Below are positions 12,794 to 25,287 of a DNA stretch of 64,000 bases, piece after piece. The stretch is from Polyodon spathula. Taxonomy: Eukaryota; Chordata; Actinopteri; Acipenseriformes; Polyodontidae. Below the pieces are notes generated by a model. The model searched no databases, was not told the origin of the DNA, and was given only the letters and a program-made list of their open reading frames with translations. The position numbers and the translations under genes are program-made. The stretch is from assembly GCF_017654505.1 (NCBI RefSeq), contig NW_024472122.1, positions 124,001 through 188,000 of the forward strand, given 5' to 3'. Position 1 is the stretch's first letter; every line of letters starts with the position of its first letter.

Positions 12794-14644
12794 ATAATCA
12801 ATGTTTCTTCTTCTAGATCACTGCTCTGAAAATTAAACACAACCCCTTTGCAAAGGCGTTTCTTGATGCTAAAGAAAGGTAATGTGACACTGCTACTTTT
12901 TGTTATCTATAACAAAACTCCAGATTTGCTCAATTTTGTTCTGAAATGAGACCAAACCCTGAGTTTGTTAATTTAATCATAACCATATCCTTAAATTACT
13001 TAAATATGACTAGTGAGGAAGTTTTTAATTAAAAAAAATAATAATAATAATAATTCTTTACTGTAGGCTGTAAAATACATTCTTTTTTTCTCAGGAGTGA
13101 TCACAAAGATATCCCAGAACATGCCAGCGATGGCCAGCAATCAGGATATTCACAAAGTAAGCGACTTCCACTAACACTGCGTATTACAATACAAAATGAA
13201 AGGTCTGATTTCACACTATACCCAAAAGCTGAAAAGCTGAATGCAGGGATGTGTTATTAAACTGGGGTGAGCCTCTGTTTGAAGTCATGGAAAAGGCACG
13301 TGTCATTTCAAAGCGTCTGCTTGTAGCTTCATTAGTTTATTGTTGGATATGTTTATGTACTTTCTTCTCTTGGTTTAACAGTTGGAGGATGGTTTCTCCC
13401 TGGCAGCGGTTCCATCTGCCCCAGCACGAACCAGGCCCAGTTTGGCAGTGGAGCGCCCCTCTCCTCTGGGTCTTACTGTGAGCGGTACTCTGGCCTGAGG
13501 AACCACAGAACAGCACCGTACCCCAGCCACTACTCTCACAGAAACTCCTCTCCCAGTAAGACGAGCTGCGTTACTGTCTTTACCACTGCAGAGCTAGCTA
13601 GGGTTTGAAATGCCACAAACACGTGTCCATTTATTCAGGAAGCAGAGAGTGGTTTTAGTTAAACTGTAGACATCAGAAGCATCCCTTTTACAGTACATGA
13701 AGTCAGTTAATAGATAAAGTTGTTTTCTAAGTAGCATTTGCTTTTGTTGTAGATATTTTAATTCACCATGGATGTATCTCTAAACACTGGTCCCTTTTTT
13801 TCCCAGATAATTACATGGATAACTCTTCTTCTGGATTGACTTCTCATGATAGCTGGTCTGGTCTGCAGATCCCCAACACCAATGGGATGGTCTCCCTCTC
13901 TCACACCAGCAACTCTGCCACAAACTCAAGGTACAGAATCTGGGGCTGCTCTACGCCAGTATTGAGTGTCAGTCTGGAGTTTAAAATTCTGCTGTCCGCA
14001 TCCCAAGTCGCAATTCTTAAGATTTGTTTAATTTTAGCATTGGGTGCAACTGGATTTCAACAAGATTCTTTTTACAATAACAAAAAGGCAATCATAATAT
14101 ATAGCCTAATATTGCATTTATAATATAACAATCTGCTTTTGAATCCAGATCTAAATTCATTGTGCATTTCGGTAATTATTAGGTGTGTTAGACATGGAGG
14201 GGTCTGAAATCGTGTTTCTTTTAATTGTCGTCTGTTTCTCACTTTTAAAAAAAAAAAATCAAAACGGTTATTTTAAACTGGCATTTTGTCTTCCTGCCTC
14301 TTGCAGCACTCTCTAGATTTGCAATTCCGCAATCGGTTCAAACATTAAACTCACGTGCGTTTTGATTTTTTTCTCTTGCCAGTCAGTACCCAAGCTTGTG
14401 GTCGGTCGCCGGCACCTCTCTCAACCCTGGCTCCCCGTCGGGCTCCATCACCAGCGGCCTGACGTCACAGTTCCTCCGCGGATCCTCTGTCTCTTATACA
14501 GGCTTGGCCTCTTCCATGCCAGCACCTTCCGGGTCCCCCATGTACGACAGCACCCTGAGTGACGTGGGTGGGAACGAGGCCCAGTTCGAGAGCTCCATAG
14601 CGAGGCTCACTGCGTCCTGGGTGCCCTTGGCTCAGAGTTACTGA
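11359..14644 (+). CDS. tbxta: Brachyury / T-box transcription factor Ta (tbxta, no tail)
   Basis: T-box transcription factor that specifies posterior mesoderm and notochord, binding DNA in the nucleus. Coding exons: 11359-11543, 11849-12113, 12387-12521, 12817-12878, 13095-13156, 13382-13555, 13807-13930, 14383-14644; joined they give 422 aa, close to the usual Brachyury length. The N-terminus ([20 protein letters not shown]) is the conserved Brachyury start. The T-box covers about residues 42-222, with [60 protein letters not shown] and [20 protein letters not shown] visible. The C-terminal activation/repression half has the [10 protein letters not shown] and [11 protein letters not shown] blocks and ends [19 protein letters not shown]. 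The C-terminal half resembles fish tbxta (ntl) more than tbxtb, as I recall them. Intron 3 holds a long AT microsatellite. All junctions are GT..AG and the frame is kept throughout. Confidence 0.95.
12721..12793. repeat. (AT)n microsatellite in tbxta intron 3
   Basis: About 70 bases of nearly pure AT dinucleotide, ending only some 23 bases before the exon 4 acceptor at 12816/12817. Length is likely polymorphic and hard to assemble. Confidence 0.95.
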
Positions 14645-16137
14645 CTGGAGTAACCGTGGCAATCAATGCAGTGGAGCTGGCCCGATCCTTAGCTGGTGTG
14701 CTTGCTGAAAACCTGTCTACCGCAGGCTCTCCATTGGGTTTAGCTGAGATTTTCTGAACTGGTATTACAAAAAAAAAGAATTCTACCTCGGTGAAAATCC
14801 TTTGAACATTTTCCTTTTCACTTCATGAGCCCGGGGAAGGTCGGCATGGACAAACAGTGGAGCCTGACGGGCAGACCTACAGTAGGAATCTCTTGGGTGC
14901 CTGGGAGAATGAATACTGTCCAGCTGTGACACAGTCACGAAGGAATCAAGCTTGTTGATGGCCAGCGAAGTACTTGAGTTACAAAACAATATCCCTGTGC
15001 ACAGCTGTGGCCAATCAGCATCACTGAATTTTATGATTGAGACAATATATTATATATGAACATAATTTAGATCTTTTATTTAACATCATGCAATCAAAGA
15101 AACTACAAAATGTTATTGCAAAAGTCTAACAGAAGCCGGAACAGTAGTACAGTATTTCATGTTAGATTTCGAATTGTCACATTTTTCAATTTCTCAGTTT
15201 TTCATTAGGTATATGGGAAAAATTGCAAAGCGGAATGTAATTCAACTAGGAAGCAAATGTAGTTAATTCTATAGGATGATGCAAAACTTTTAGACATAAC
15301 TGTATGCCTGGTATTACACAGTTGTATTATTTTTGTATTGGTCCAGGTTACTATCAACTATTTCTCGTTTTCAAGTAGAATCCCCTGGATTAACACTTGT
15401 ATGATTAAGTTTTTAAAACTTTAGTTTTTTTTTTCTTGTTCTATTTAAGTATTAGCTGACTTCAGAGCATAATACAGGACTGTATTTAATTTATATCAGC
15501 TGAACTTGAATGATGCATTTCCAGTACTACCCACTTGTATGTTAATGGCAAATGTTTTTAGTATTGAAAAAATCCTACTAAAACAATGCTCTCAGTGTAA
15601 AGACAGCAGTCAATGTTTAATTTGTGATGAAAGGGGAGGAAGTGTGTGCTTGCAATAACAAAGGCAGGGAGTGCTTCACATGTTTAAAACACTGCTGAAA
15701 ATGGCTTTGTATGTTTACAAATGGTTTGTTAGGTCAAAAGTCTTGTTCAATTTCACCCTGAAATACTGTATATATTTTGTTTATTTTATGCAACATGAAC
15801 ACGTGAGCTTTATTTATGTTATTTTAAAAGTAAATTAATGTTGTTTTGGAAACAAATAAGTCTTTGTCTGCTTTCTTTCTGTATTGTTCTGCACAGAGAT
15901 CTTTCTGTTCATCCGCTAAAGCCATGAACTAAATATGATTTTAACTGTGTATAAAACAGCTTGGACACCTGATTGGTTGCCTGCTATTCTAAAGGTCAGT
16001 AAACAGTTTGAAATCAGGTTAAAATAATTAACTTAAGTATTGATAAGAAAACAAAAATAACAACTAGAAAGGGAAGTTTCTGTGGACAAAATGAATTAGT
16101 GAAAAAGATCTGCATCGTCGACAGTGCCAGAATGTAA

Positions 16138-16143
16138 AATAAA
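16138..16143 (+). terminator. Candidate poly(A) signal for tbxta
   Basis: An AATAAA hexamer about 1.5 kb after the stop codon, giving a plausible 3' UTR of 14645 to about 16160. The intervening AT-rich sequence with ATTTA motifs is typical of such a UTR. A later AATAAA near 16518 is an alternative. Confidence 0.35.
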
Positions 16144-17077
16144 AGGATTGAGAGCCGCAGAATCCAGCTGTGTACCACCAAGCGAGACACCACCTCAGAG
16201 TGTGATCATCTAGGAGCCATACTGTCCCTATGGCAGCCACCCTAGGTCACAGGTCAAAGGGAAGGGGCAGTGTTAGATATTGCACTGAAAGTTTTAATAT
16301 TTTTATTACACGTTTTAATATATTTCCAGTTCATGGACATAAGGCCCTGGATAAACCAAAGACACTGCAGACCATAGCTGTTAGAATAGCAGTAACACAA
16401 ACCTTGATTGAATTCAATGATTTTCTCCTGATCCCAAACCAATCTGTTAAATTAAAAGACTGGTGTTATCACACACATTTAGTTATTCCATCTTTACTAT
16501 ATGTAGCCATTTAACAAAAATAAAGCTTTTTTTAGTATCTGCACCCTGAGTTTTAGCTGTTCTTGAAGATGACATAACCTCCAGCTGCTGGACGTATTGC
16601 AGGCAGTATTCCTGTTTTGCTAACAATGTAGCGACGATCCACTTCTATTCTACCATTAAACTGACCTTCAGGGAATATAAACAAACTGGACCATCAACTA
16701 GATCCGCCATTAACCATTTTTAAATGACCGTCCCTGGGAGTGGTGTCTTGATACAGAACAAAACAGAACAGATTTGGCAGGTCCCTATGAAGACAGATGT
16801 GCAGTAGATACAGGCCAGTTTAAAGAATATTTTATACCTTCCGAACGTGCAGAATTCTTATTTTGGTATCTTTTTATTATCTCATGGTGCGTGTTCTTAA
16901 TCATCGTTTATTACTGTTTGTGCGCTCATTGATATCTGACATGTTTAACTGTATGGTTAAGGAGACCTTTCTCTAACGGGGCCAGTATAAAAATGGTGCA
17001 CCAGTAATTCCTTCCCCCTGCATAAGCACGTTTGTTAAAGATTTGAAACAGAATATCTCTAGCAAACTCACTGTTTC

Positions 17078-17094
17078 GGGGGGGGGGGGGGGGG
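17078..17094. repeat. Poly-G run of 17
   Basis: Seventeen consecutive G, seen directly. Its length is uncertain in most sequencing chemistries. Confidence 0.9.
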
Positions 17095-18016
17095 ATTGCC
17101 AGTGTGGTCATTTATGTACTGCCTCACTGCAGAAATTCCACCTTGCCTGGCTTGCACCCTTCATAACAATGTAAAAGGGATTTTTACTGAGGTAAGGCAA
17201 GGGTGTGTAATAATTGAAATAATCATTCCCTCAAGAACATGAAACACTGGGAAAGCACCATGCTAAACAAGCATCAGACACATGCATTACAGCGCGTCTT
17301 GTTCTACAGAAAAGTTTGAAATATCATTTCAATGCCAGTCATTCCAATGATGTCTAAGTTTAGCTCAATCCAAGAATGCACAAGTAATAAAAGCACCAGG
17401 AGTTTGCAAGCAGCAATGAGATTGTTTTCCTCTCGCATGGGTATGTCAAAATCTGCATCAGTGTGTGATGTACACACCGCATTATGAGAAACTGAACTGG
17501 CGGAGAACTCTTCAAACAAAGAGACCGATTCAATTGAACTTTTAGCTGGGGAGGATCAGGCAGTTTCAGAGAAAAAAAACCATTTAACTGAGTGGGGCAA
17601 ATCTGAAGCCCAGGATTTGGATTGATGATATGGAAAATCATCTAAAATAAAAATAATTATTGCATTTCCCCTAAAAGGCACATATTAAATCAAAGGAGAA
17701 AGCAATGAATGTAGCTAAGAATGCATCTCATATACACATTGCTGCGAACACTTTAAATCTGCAGCCTCTTTTTCTAAGCCTGGTCAAGAAACTCTGTATA
17801 AATTTGCATCGGAATAAACATAGTGGAATTAGCTCAAATTAACGGCACACAAATTAGAGGGTAACTTAATTCAGAATATTGAAGAAAAAAACGTATTTAA
17901 TTAAAACTCATTCTGCACCATTGTTATTAAGTACAGCTCACACTGAGCAAGATAACAGGCTTTGAATGTCTGCTTTCTAACATGCACTGTATCCATTGTA
18001 GAGATGGATGATCCTG

Positions 18017-18057
<41 letters not shown>
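18017..18057. repeat. (TTA)n microsatellite
   Basis: Perfect trinucleotide repeat of about 13 units in intergenic DNA downstream of tbxta. Confidence 0.95.
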
Positions 18058-20809
18058 GAAAATCAAGAATACTGTAAAACTGAGTTTAATTGTAGTTTTC
18101 TTTTTTTAACTTTATTGCGTACTTTTTAGTTTGAAAACAGCAGCCCTTGGTTCCATTTTTCACCGATACACACAAACTTGTGATCTCCAACTAATTTGCA
18201 GTTTTAAGTAGATCTGTCACAAACACAGAGCTCCCTAGTTATTTCACACAATAAAAAACCATGACATTCAGAAAACAGTAAATTAGTGAAGGGCCCTTCT
18301 ACACTAAAGTATAACCCGTGGAAAAGTATGTCAAATTTGTACAATTAAGGCGTGCTGCACTTTTTACTGTAAAGTGAATGTGGTGAGATCTCATTACCCA
18401 GGTTTCCCCAGGTGCACATTACAAACTACACAGTCTTCACACAGGGCTGCAGGAACGTTAAGAGAGGATAATACCACAGTCCCATGACCATACTGAACTA
18501 ACGTGTCGGTTGAGAGAATGATTAACAGCTCAGCAATGAAACCCAAATGAATTCCTCCAGGTCAGGCTCTGCCTACAGACAGGCCCAAGGGATGGAACAA
18601 TTTGGCAAACTGGTGTCAGACCAGTAACTGTTCAGCCTCGGAGAGAGAGTCAACACTGGTTTAAATTAAGAAGGCTTTAATAGCCTGGCAATACTTTCAG
18701 TTTGGCATATTAATATACAAACTTGTGTAAAAGTCTTAAGGAAGAGCTTTACTAAATATGCAACTTTAAAAAATGGCCAAACATTTACTGAGTTTGTAGG
18801 TCACTTGGAAAGCGATACTTACTGTCAATCTGAGCTTTTATGTGTCTAGATCAACTGCTCTTACAGTATTTTGTGACTTTAGTCTATTGATGTTTTCATG
18901 ATCGGTTTGTACTCTATCATTGTCAGTATGTGATTCGTCTTCTACAATCCAAGTGGCATACATCTGCCTTAATCAAGGAGATGCATCTTAAACACACACA
19001 CACACATGCAGGAGGCTGGGTTTCCTTGTGAGGCTGTCAGTGTTAATTGAGCTGCGATGTTTAACTTCACAACACAGTGCTGCAAAGTGTGCTGCCCCGC
19101 TCAAGCTGTATCATCAGGTATCATTTGCAAACGCCACGTTGATCATCCCAATAATCTCCGGACCATCTGTCATTTATTGTGCCCCATGATAAAACAGCTC
19201 AATGCGTATAACACTGCCGCTGCACATTGGCTGGGTGTGTGCTGAGCCTGCAGTTGCCCCTGCCCGCTCCTCTGATCTCTGTGTGGTTTTCCTAATGAAG
19301 GACATTTTCAGACCTGAGTGAGACATTGTTGTCAGCTGAGCACACTTTCTTTGACCACCAGCACGCCATCTTCAGCAGGTCCTAATGCATGACATGTCCT
19401 TCGAGAAGGCTTAACAAGCGATCGCATAATTCTGCCGCACAGACACAGTGCGACTAATAGCTGTGACATTTTCTTGTTGACTGACTGACCCGCCAATGGC
19501 CCAGCTAAAGTTGATGAAACAAAAATGATGAGAAACAAAGTCAAGACAAATGCTTTGGCTAATGCCTTTGTAATGACTCTCTGAATCAGATAGGAGGACT
19601 CCCATGCAGTGATCCAGCTGTGGAATTTAACAACAGAACAAATACATTTCTACAGCTTTCATAGCTCTTAATCCATTGGGGTTCTACAGTTTTGCGCAAG
19701 ACCCAAATCCTGATCACCGAAAATATTTTTGGAGGCAATCCTGCAGCTCCATTGCTAATGCTGCACTTTGCCCCCTCGTGGGGTAAAAAGGAATTTCATC
19801 TCAAGTGATTGAAATACTTCAGTTTATCAGGAGAAAACAGGCCTCTAGGACACATGGATACCAGCTTTTCTGAGGTGTGGTCTTGGTGTTTAGGGATGAG
19901 ACTAAAAACACACACATTTAAACATATCTAAAAGTAATGGCACCTAACGTTTTCCTCCATTCTTTAATCAACTCCTATTTTTTGAAAGGAGAAAAAAATC
20001 ATGTTAATTTTTATATAATGAATGAGTGCTTAAGAGCGCTAGAAATAGATAACTCAGTTGTTTGGTTCTATCTAGTTCTGTAGCATTAACAGATGTTTTA
20101 TACCTCTTTCAAAAAATTGGAGTTAATTAAAGACAGGCCTTAAAGATATGGTCCTTATGGTCATAAAAAACAATCGCGTATTAAAACTGAAGTCATTGAT
20201 AAATGCATGCAAGATAAACATTTTTCAAGGACCATCTGGGACATACTTATGGATCATAAGTGGAAACCTATGCATGAGACGATATACCTCTTAATAGCAC
20301 TAGCAATATTTTCATTTCTCTTCGGTTGAAGATCTTAGACAAGCTATAAAATAAACTTTGACAATCATGACAAAATTCACAAAAACAGTACACAACATTT
20401 TCATGATATATTTTGTTTAGTATTTACATGCGATTCTTCATATTCCCAGACCGAGTATAAGATCATAATTTGTGTGATCTTTTCAGAGCCATGAATGATT
20501 TCACCAAGTGTGTGTGTGTGTCCAAGCTCAATAGTTGAAGCCCTTGAAGGAAGGTAAAGACATTTTCTTCAACATGGTCAGAAGACCCACACCTGTACTG
20601 TGCTTGGCCCTACAGATCCATCACCTCCTCTTCCACTGTCTTTGTATTCGATTCCAAATACTTCTCCTGCACAGCCAAGGTCCTGAATACAGAGTTAAGG
20701 AATCAACAGGAAGCAGTGTATGTACTCATGATTCAAATACTAGCCAAGGCTGGCAATAAGATCCACTGCACCAGCAGTTTCACCCACTCCATGTGCATGA
20801 TTAGCCCCA

Positions 20810-20893
20810 GTGGACAGGTAACAATCTCAGGTGTAGTAATACCAGGAATGGATCAAACTGCTATGCACTGGGAGTCTTACTTCCAGCCCTTCT
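20810..20893 (+). mobile_element. Partial foldback element (family A)
   Basis: Carries the right arm of the foldback family (gatcaaactgctatgcactg, then ggagtcttacttcc) and part of the central segment with the aggtgt motif in reversed orientation. The left arm is lost. See the full copies at 36206-36368 and 54322-54487. Confidence 0.6.
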
Positions 20894-21000
20894 AAAATCA
20901 ACTGAATTGATCATGCAGGACATTTTCACAACAAAACCACTAGGTAAAACCTAGGTGTCCTGAAAAATCGATTTGCTGAAGCATGCTCTAAAAGGAACCG

Positions 21001-21044
21001 TTTGTTTGTTTGTTTGTTTGTTTGTTTGTTTGTTTGTTTGTTTT
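21001..21044. repeat. (TTTG)n microsatellite
   Basis: Eleven TTTG units in tandem, seen directly. Confidence 0.95.
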
Positions 21045-21189
21045 TCAGGTGATGTAAACAGAATCCACTGTGCTACAATTCACCGTGGAGCAGTAAGTGT
21101 TTACTGTGGAACACCATTTTCATGCCCTGTCCTTGATCCAGATTTCATTAAAAAATGACACAAACCTCGAGGTCTTCTTGAACTGCCCT

Positions 21190-21195
21190 TTTATT
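21190..21195 (-). terminator. Candidate poly(A) signal for gpn2
   Basis: TTTATT on the plus strand reads AATAAA on the minus strand, 194 bases past the gpn2 stop codon. It would give a short 3' UTR that contains the palindrome at 21223-21290. Confidence 0.4.
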
Positions 21196-21222
21196 ATCTT
21201 ATTCAAAAGAGAGAAACACTAT

Positions 21223-21290
21223 TGGCTGGTTTCACAGACCCAGATTAGCGCTCCAAGACTAGTGCCAACCAAGATCTGTGAAACCAGCCC
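21223..21290. repeat. Short palindromic element (family B)
   Basis: Imperfect inverted repeat: ggctggtttcacagacc at the left and the reverse complement atctgtgaaaccagccc at the right, with about 30 bases between. A related sequence occurs at 58226-58315 inside kdf1 intron 2. It resembles short non-autonomous palindromic elements common in fish genomes. Confidence 0.6.
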
Positions 21291-21388
21291 TGTCTAAGCC
21301 ACCTACGCACCTACTTCAGCCCGTAAGATTATTTCTCCCCAGCACAGGCACACAGGCCTATCTTCAAGAGGTTCATGCTTCAGTGGCC

Positions 21389-23367
21389 TCAGCAGAACAG
21401 AGTGCAATGTGAATAAGGATACGAAGCAAAATGAAAATCCGCTCCCACCGCTGCTGACATCATTGCCTCCATGCTTCTTTCTTCCAGATCCCCGAAGCAG
21501 TACCCGTTTGCTTTATCCACCACCTTCATCACCTGGACCATACTCTCCTTGTCCTGGGAAAGCAAAAGCAATGGGTCTTTCTAGAATAATACAATATTAT
21601 AATTACAGGCCACCTCAGGAAACAGACCACTTTTTCATGGCAATATATGTATGCCTTGCTGGTGCCTTGATTGGCCTTAATATCGCTTCAAATGCCTTGC
21701 CAGGATGGTCATTTTCTGTACCCACCCCCCAACGCTGTTCATCACCTCTGAAACCAAAACCAAGAACTCACTCACCTGCACGTTTAAAGGTACGAAGGAC
21801 ACCAGACTGTAATCTTCAATCAATTCCACAAGCTTTTCATTCAGGCGTTTGAACTTCTTGAAAAATGGGTCCGAGGCCAAATGCTCCAACAAATACGAGA
21901 GATCCAGCACTTCGGTGTAATAGTCAAGGTTGAATGCTTTCGGAAAAAACAAAACAGAAACACAGTTGTAAACTCAGTTTTGGAACCTGGTTTGGTCAAA
22001 TCTGAATGATTCCAGCTTGCTTTCTTGTTTTCTTTATTTTTTTGGTCAATCAGGGTCTGTGTAACCATCCCATCCCATTATGTAATTTTAAAACACTAGT
22101 TTCCAAGTCCTTATAAGAAGCTTGAATTAATAAGTAAAAGACCTGAGGTCACATTTCTTACCAAGTTTCCCAAACTGTTCCATTAAATCCATCTTGGAAA
22201 GGACGTTCACATGGGGCAGTTCCACATGCAGCATGGTGGAGAGCGAGGTGCACAGCACTGAGATGAACTTGGCAGGGTCTGCACAATAATGGGAATCCAC
22301 CAAGTGGACAGCAGTCAGCTGCAGGAACAGCAGGAACAGCAGGGACAACCAATTACTGGTAATAAGACACCGTGTTAAGAAATGCCTGCATCACTTTGGA
22401 TGAGCAGAGAAGACAGAGCTGAGTGTCTGACTCCAGGATCAGATGCTTCATTGAATCCATCATGACGCTTGAACTGAATATAACACAATTCACATCACTA
22501 ATACACAACAGAGGAAACACTGGCTGTGCAAACTGTTAGCCTCTGCCTTTGATGGTCAACCTGGCCTAAACAAATAATCATCACAGAGGTTTAGGTAATA
22601 TACTGCACTTGCACGTCCTAGGTCATTTTATCTGGATAATGAAATTATCACTGCTCGTCCTAATGCAGGGATGTCTAACTACAGTCCTGGAGGGCCATTC
22701 CTCTCCAGGTTTAACAGGTAAAATGATATCAACTAGCCAACTTCAGCCTATCTGAAAGTATGCAAACAGACTAACCCAATATGGTACAGATAACAGTACA
22801 TGTAACAAAAACACATGTGCTTTATTTCAAAACGGCACACGTGAGAACTACATGATCAATGGATGTGCACGCCAGGTTGGGTTTAAGAAATGCCCAAACG
22901 TACTTTCTTGTTTCGGGTCTATTTTTGCTGAAAAACGTAATCTCACAGTAAGAGCTCACCCTAAAATTCCACTTTGTCAGCTGTGCAAAAATATTCTTCA
23001 CCGAGTTCTGGTGTGTGTAAAGTTCCACCTGTCCGGGGCAGTCAAAAAGAAAATAGCAGCCTTTGAACGGTTCCAGTTTCTTCTCCAGCCAATCGAAATT
23101 GGCCTCCAGGTACTCCATGCAGTAAATCAGCCCACCATTGGGCCCCAGTTTCAGCCCGTCCATGACATCATCGAGAGTCACCAGCTCTGCAATGTCCACT
23201 GAGCACTGGTAAGGAAGGCCGTCATTGGCGGGGTCAAGGTTCACCACCACGACCTTGCGACCTAGCTTTGTCAGAAACTCCTGCATGCCGAGACAGTAGG
23301 TTGTCTTACCGGAGCCTGGGGGACCAATCACCACCTGGCCAAACATCACACAAGGAGGCTTGGACAT
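21389..23367 (-). CDS. gpn2: GPN-loop GTPase 2 (GPN2)
   Basis: GTPase of the GPN family, which with GPN1/GPN3 supports assembly and nuclear import of RNA polymerases. Coding exons (minus): 23367-22960, 22318-22162, 21936-21776, 21553-21389; total 296 aa. Visible motifs are the P-loop GPPGSGKT (residues 15-22), the family-defining GPN loop (75-77), G3 DCPGQ (109-113) and G4 SKMD (177-180). Exon 2 starts [20 protein letters not shown] and exon 3 starts [20 protein letters not shown], both closely matching vertebrate GPN2. The end is odd: after GADFHF the conserved tail of other GPN2 proteins (FHFSSTLG... in human, about 310 aa as I recall) is replaced by a short unrelated [13 protein letters not shown] missed final exon, a frameshift or real divergence are all possible. 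The ATG matches the family start; an acceptor at 23401/23402 just upstream implies a separate non-coding first exon. Confidence 0.93.
22666..22765 (+). mobile_element. Truncated hAT-like palindromic element
   Basis: Begins cagggatgtctaactacagt and continues with cctggagggccattcc, matching the reverse complement of the complete element at 43873-44031 until about 22765, where similarity fades. It lies in gpn2 intron 1. Confidence 0.55.
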
Positions 23368-24479
23368 CTTGTCTCTCGTTCCTTTAAACCATTACTGTGT
23401 CTGTAACAAAGAAGACACCAAGTTTACAACACGCTTCAGAAATCTCAGGGTAAGGACACTAGCGCTACACCCAATGGGGGGTTAGAACTAGCCTGTTAGG
23501 TAACTCAGCTACAGATTGTTCTCCCCCCCTAGATCCATGTTTGGAAACTTACAGACTCAGGGGATATTTTGTCATGCTTTGATAAGTGTAATCAGTTCAG
23601 AGCAGATTGCTCAAATTCCTTTAAAACAGGTGGAACGGAGTTCTGAAATCCAGGACTGTTCTGATTTTCTCTCATTGATTTTGTGCTTTTTTGGGGGTAA
23701 AGGTATCCAGGGAGACAAACAGATGTCAATTATGCATTGCTTCAATCTCAGAAAAAGGTACATGTCACAGAGTCTCGTTTCCACAGACCGAAAGCAATGC
23801 GGTAAAAGTTTGGGTTTCAAGAAGTCTGGTGCCATTCTCAAATGTTCACAAGGAAAAATGTTTTCAAAATGCAATACGTTATAGGGGACTAAAATACTAA
23901 CAGTTACGGCTGCACCGCTGTTTTGATTTACTATCAATATTTGAAGAATAAATTATCTGACGTGTACTTTGTGTTGTTATAACACAAACCCGGATTTCAG
24001 AAACCCCTCTTAAATGAAGTACCCTGCAGGTCAGTGCTGCATTTAGCTGTATTAATTTAAGTTTGTGTGTTTGCGGCGTTAGTAGAGTAATAAAGCAAAC
24101 ATTTTCACCTGCCCCCCTTCTACAATTCGCTTTTTTAATCGTGTCAAATATGTGTACAACAGTATTTAAACTTAACACAAGCTGCTTTCTATTTAACACA
24201 AGCTAGTCCTGCGAGGGAATGGATATTAATTAATTAACGTCACGGCACATTGGAGCAACAGATCTTCATGTATATATAAACCACATCCACACTTCATTAA
24301 AATACGATTGAATTATTTTTGTACGCAACGGCAGCACCTGTACATTTCAGAAGCACAAGCCGTACTAACACAGAAGCTGGTTCTATGTTATGATATTGTC
24401 CCCTAGGTATTATCTTATCTATTAAAATTACTTTAGTTATGATTTTTCTCTTTAAACTTCTCACGCACCGCTAACTCAC

Positions 24480-24620
24480 CCGTTTTTAAAGAAAGGCGCA
24501 CCGGATCTGAAAAAGGAAGCTGGTACAGCAGTGAATAACCGCCGATAAGAAACGCAGGATACATGGACAGACAAACCGAGACGCCAATGTAACACAGGGA
24601 TCCAGGGAGCCGAAATGACA
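24480..24620 (-). other. Possible non-coding first exon / promoter of gpn2
   Basis: On the minus strand a strong donor (AAACGG|GTGAGTTA, last exon base 24480) follows a stretch relatively rich in CpG. It could splice to the acceptor at 23400, which sits just upstream of the gpn2 ATG. The 5' limit is unknown and given only roughly. A 93-codon open frame here looks fortuitous. Confidence 0.3.
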
Positions 24621-25031
24621 AGTATCGAGTATGCAAGTATTATAACTTCCATGTATTTAGGTACACCCATGTTTTTATAGTTGAAATGCTTTCTGTAGGG
24701 AAATAACATTTCAAAAGCAAAATATATTAAGATGAGCAGCAGTGCGATTTGGGTCACTGTAGAAAGTCACAATACATTAAAGACAGCTGTGGTCTCGGAT
24801 CAGACCGGTCCATTCGGATGGTGGTTTTGTGTAAATGATGCCATTGCACGAACACCCCGGAGACTGCCTCGCTGGACACGCTGGTCAAAGGCACCCACTG
24901 GCATGCTTTCCCCATTTTGACCGGTCAGCACAGCAGGTCAAGAAATTTGCTAATAGATCTACTCATCTCCAGTCCATAATCTACACTTTACATTATTTAC
25001 TTTACAATAGTTACATATGAAGGCCAGGTGC

Positions 25032-25084
25032 ATCTATCTATCTGTCTATCTATCTATCTATCGACACACACACACACACACACA
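25032..25084. repeat. Compound (TATC)n(AC)n microsatellite
   Basis: Interrupted TATC repeat (25032-25062) directly followed by an AC run (25064-25084). Confidence 0.9.
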
Positions 25085-25112
25085 GTCGCAGACATAATAA
25101 ATATTATGGCAG

Positions 25113-25137
25113 AAAATGCTTTTGACAAAAGCATTTT
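25113..25137. repeat. Perfect 12-bp palindrome
   Basis: aaaatgcttttg at 25113-25124 and its exact reverse complement at 25126-25137 with one base between. It lies about 150 bases from the Tc1 fossil and could be leftover transposon end sequence, but the link is unproven. Confidence 0.6.
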
Positions 25138-25287
25138 GGCATTCAACATATTTCGTATGAAACCCATTCATTGCTAATTATTGACAATTATGATTGAACA
25201 CCAACGCCTGATGATGATTATAGAATAAATAAATACTTAAGTGCTGAAAAATACATTGAAAATTTATGATTAAAAAAAGCAACGCAA

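Larger units (their letters stand above)
16160..21180. other. Intergenic DNA between tbxta and gpn2
   Basis: The two genes converge on this region. No coding exon was recognised. It contains a 17-base G run (17078-17094), a TTA microsatellite (18017-18057), a foldback remnant (20810-20893) and a TTTG repeat (21001-21044). About 19020-19640 is of higher complexity than its AT-rich surroundings and could be a conserved non-coding element; this cannot be tested from one sequence. Confidence 0.5.

Noticed and set aside
24476..24757. 93-codon minus-strand frame with hydrophobic start (MTQIALLLILIYFAFEM...)
   Set aside because: Overlaps the likely gpn2 promoter/first exon, ends without conserved sequence and looks like AT-rich chance translation.
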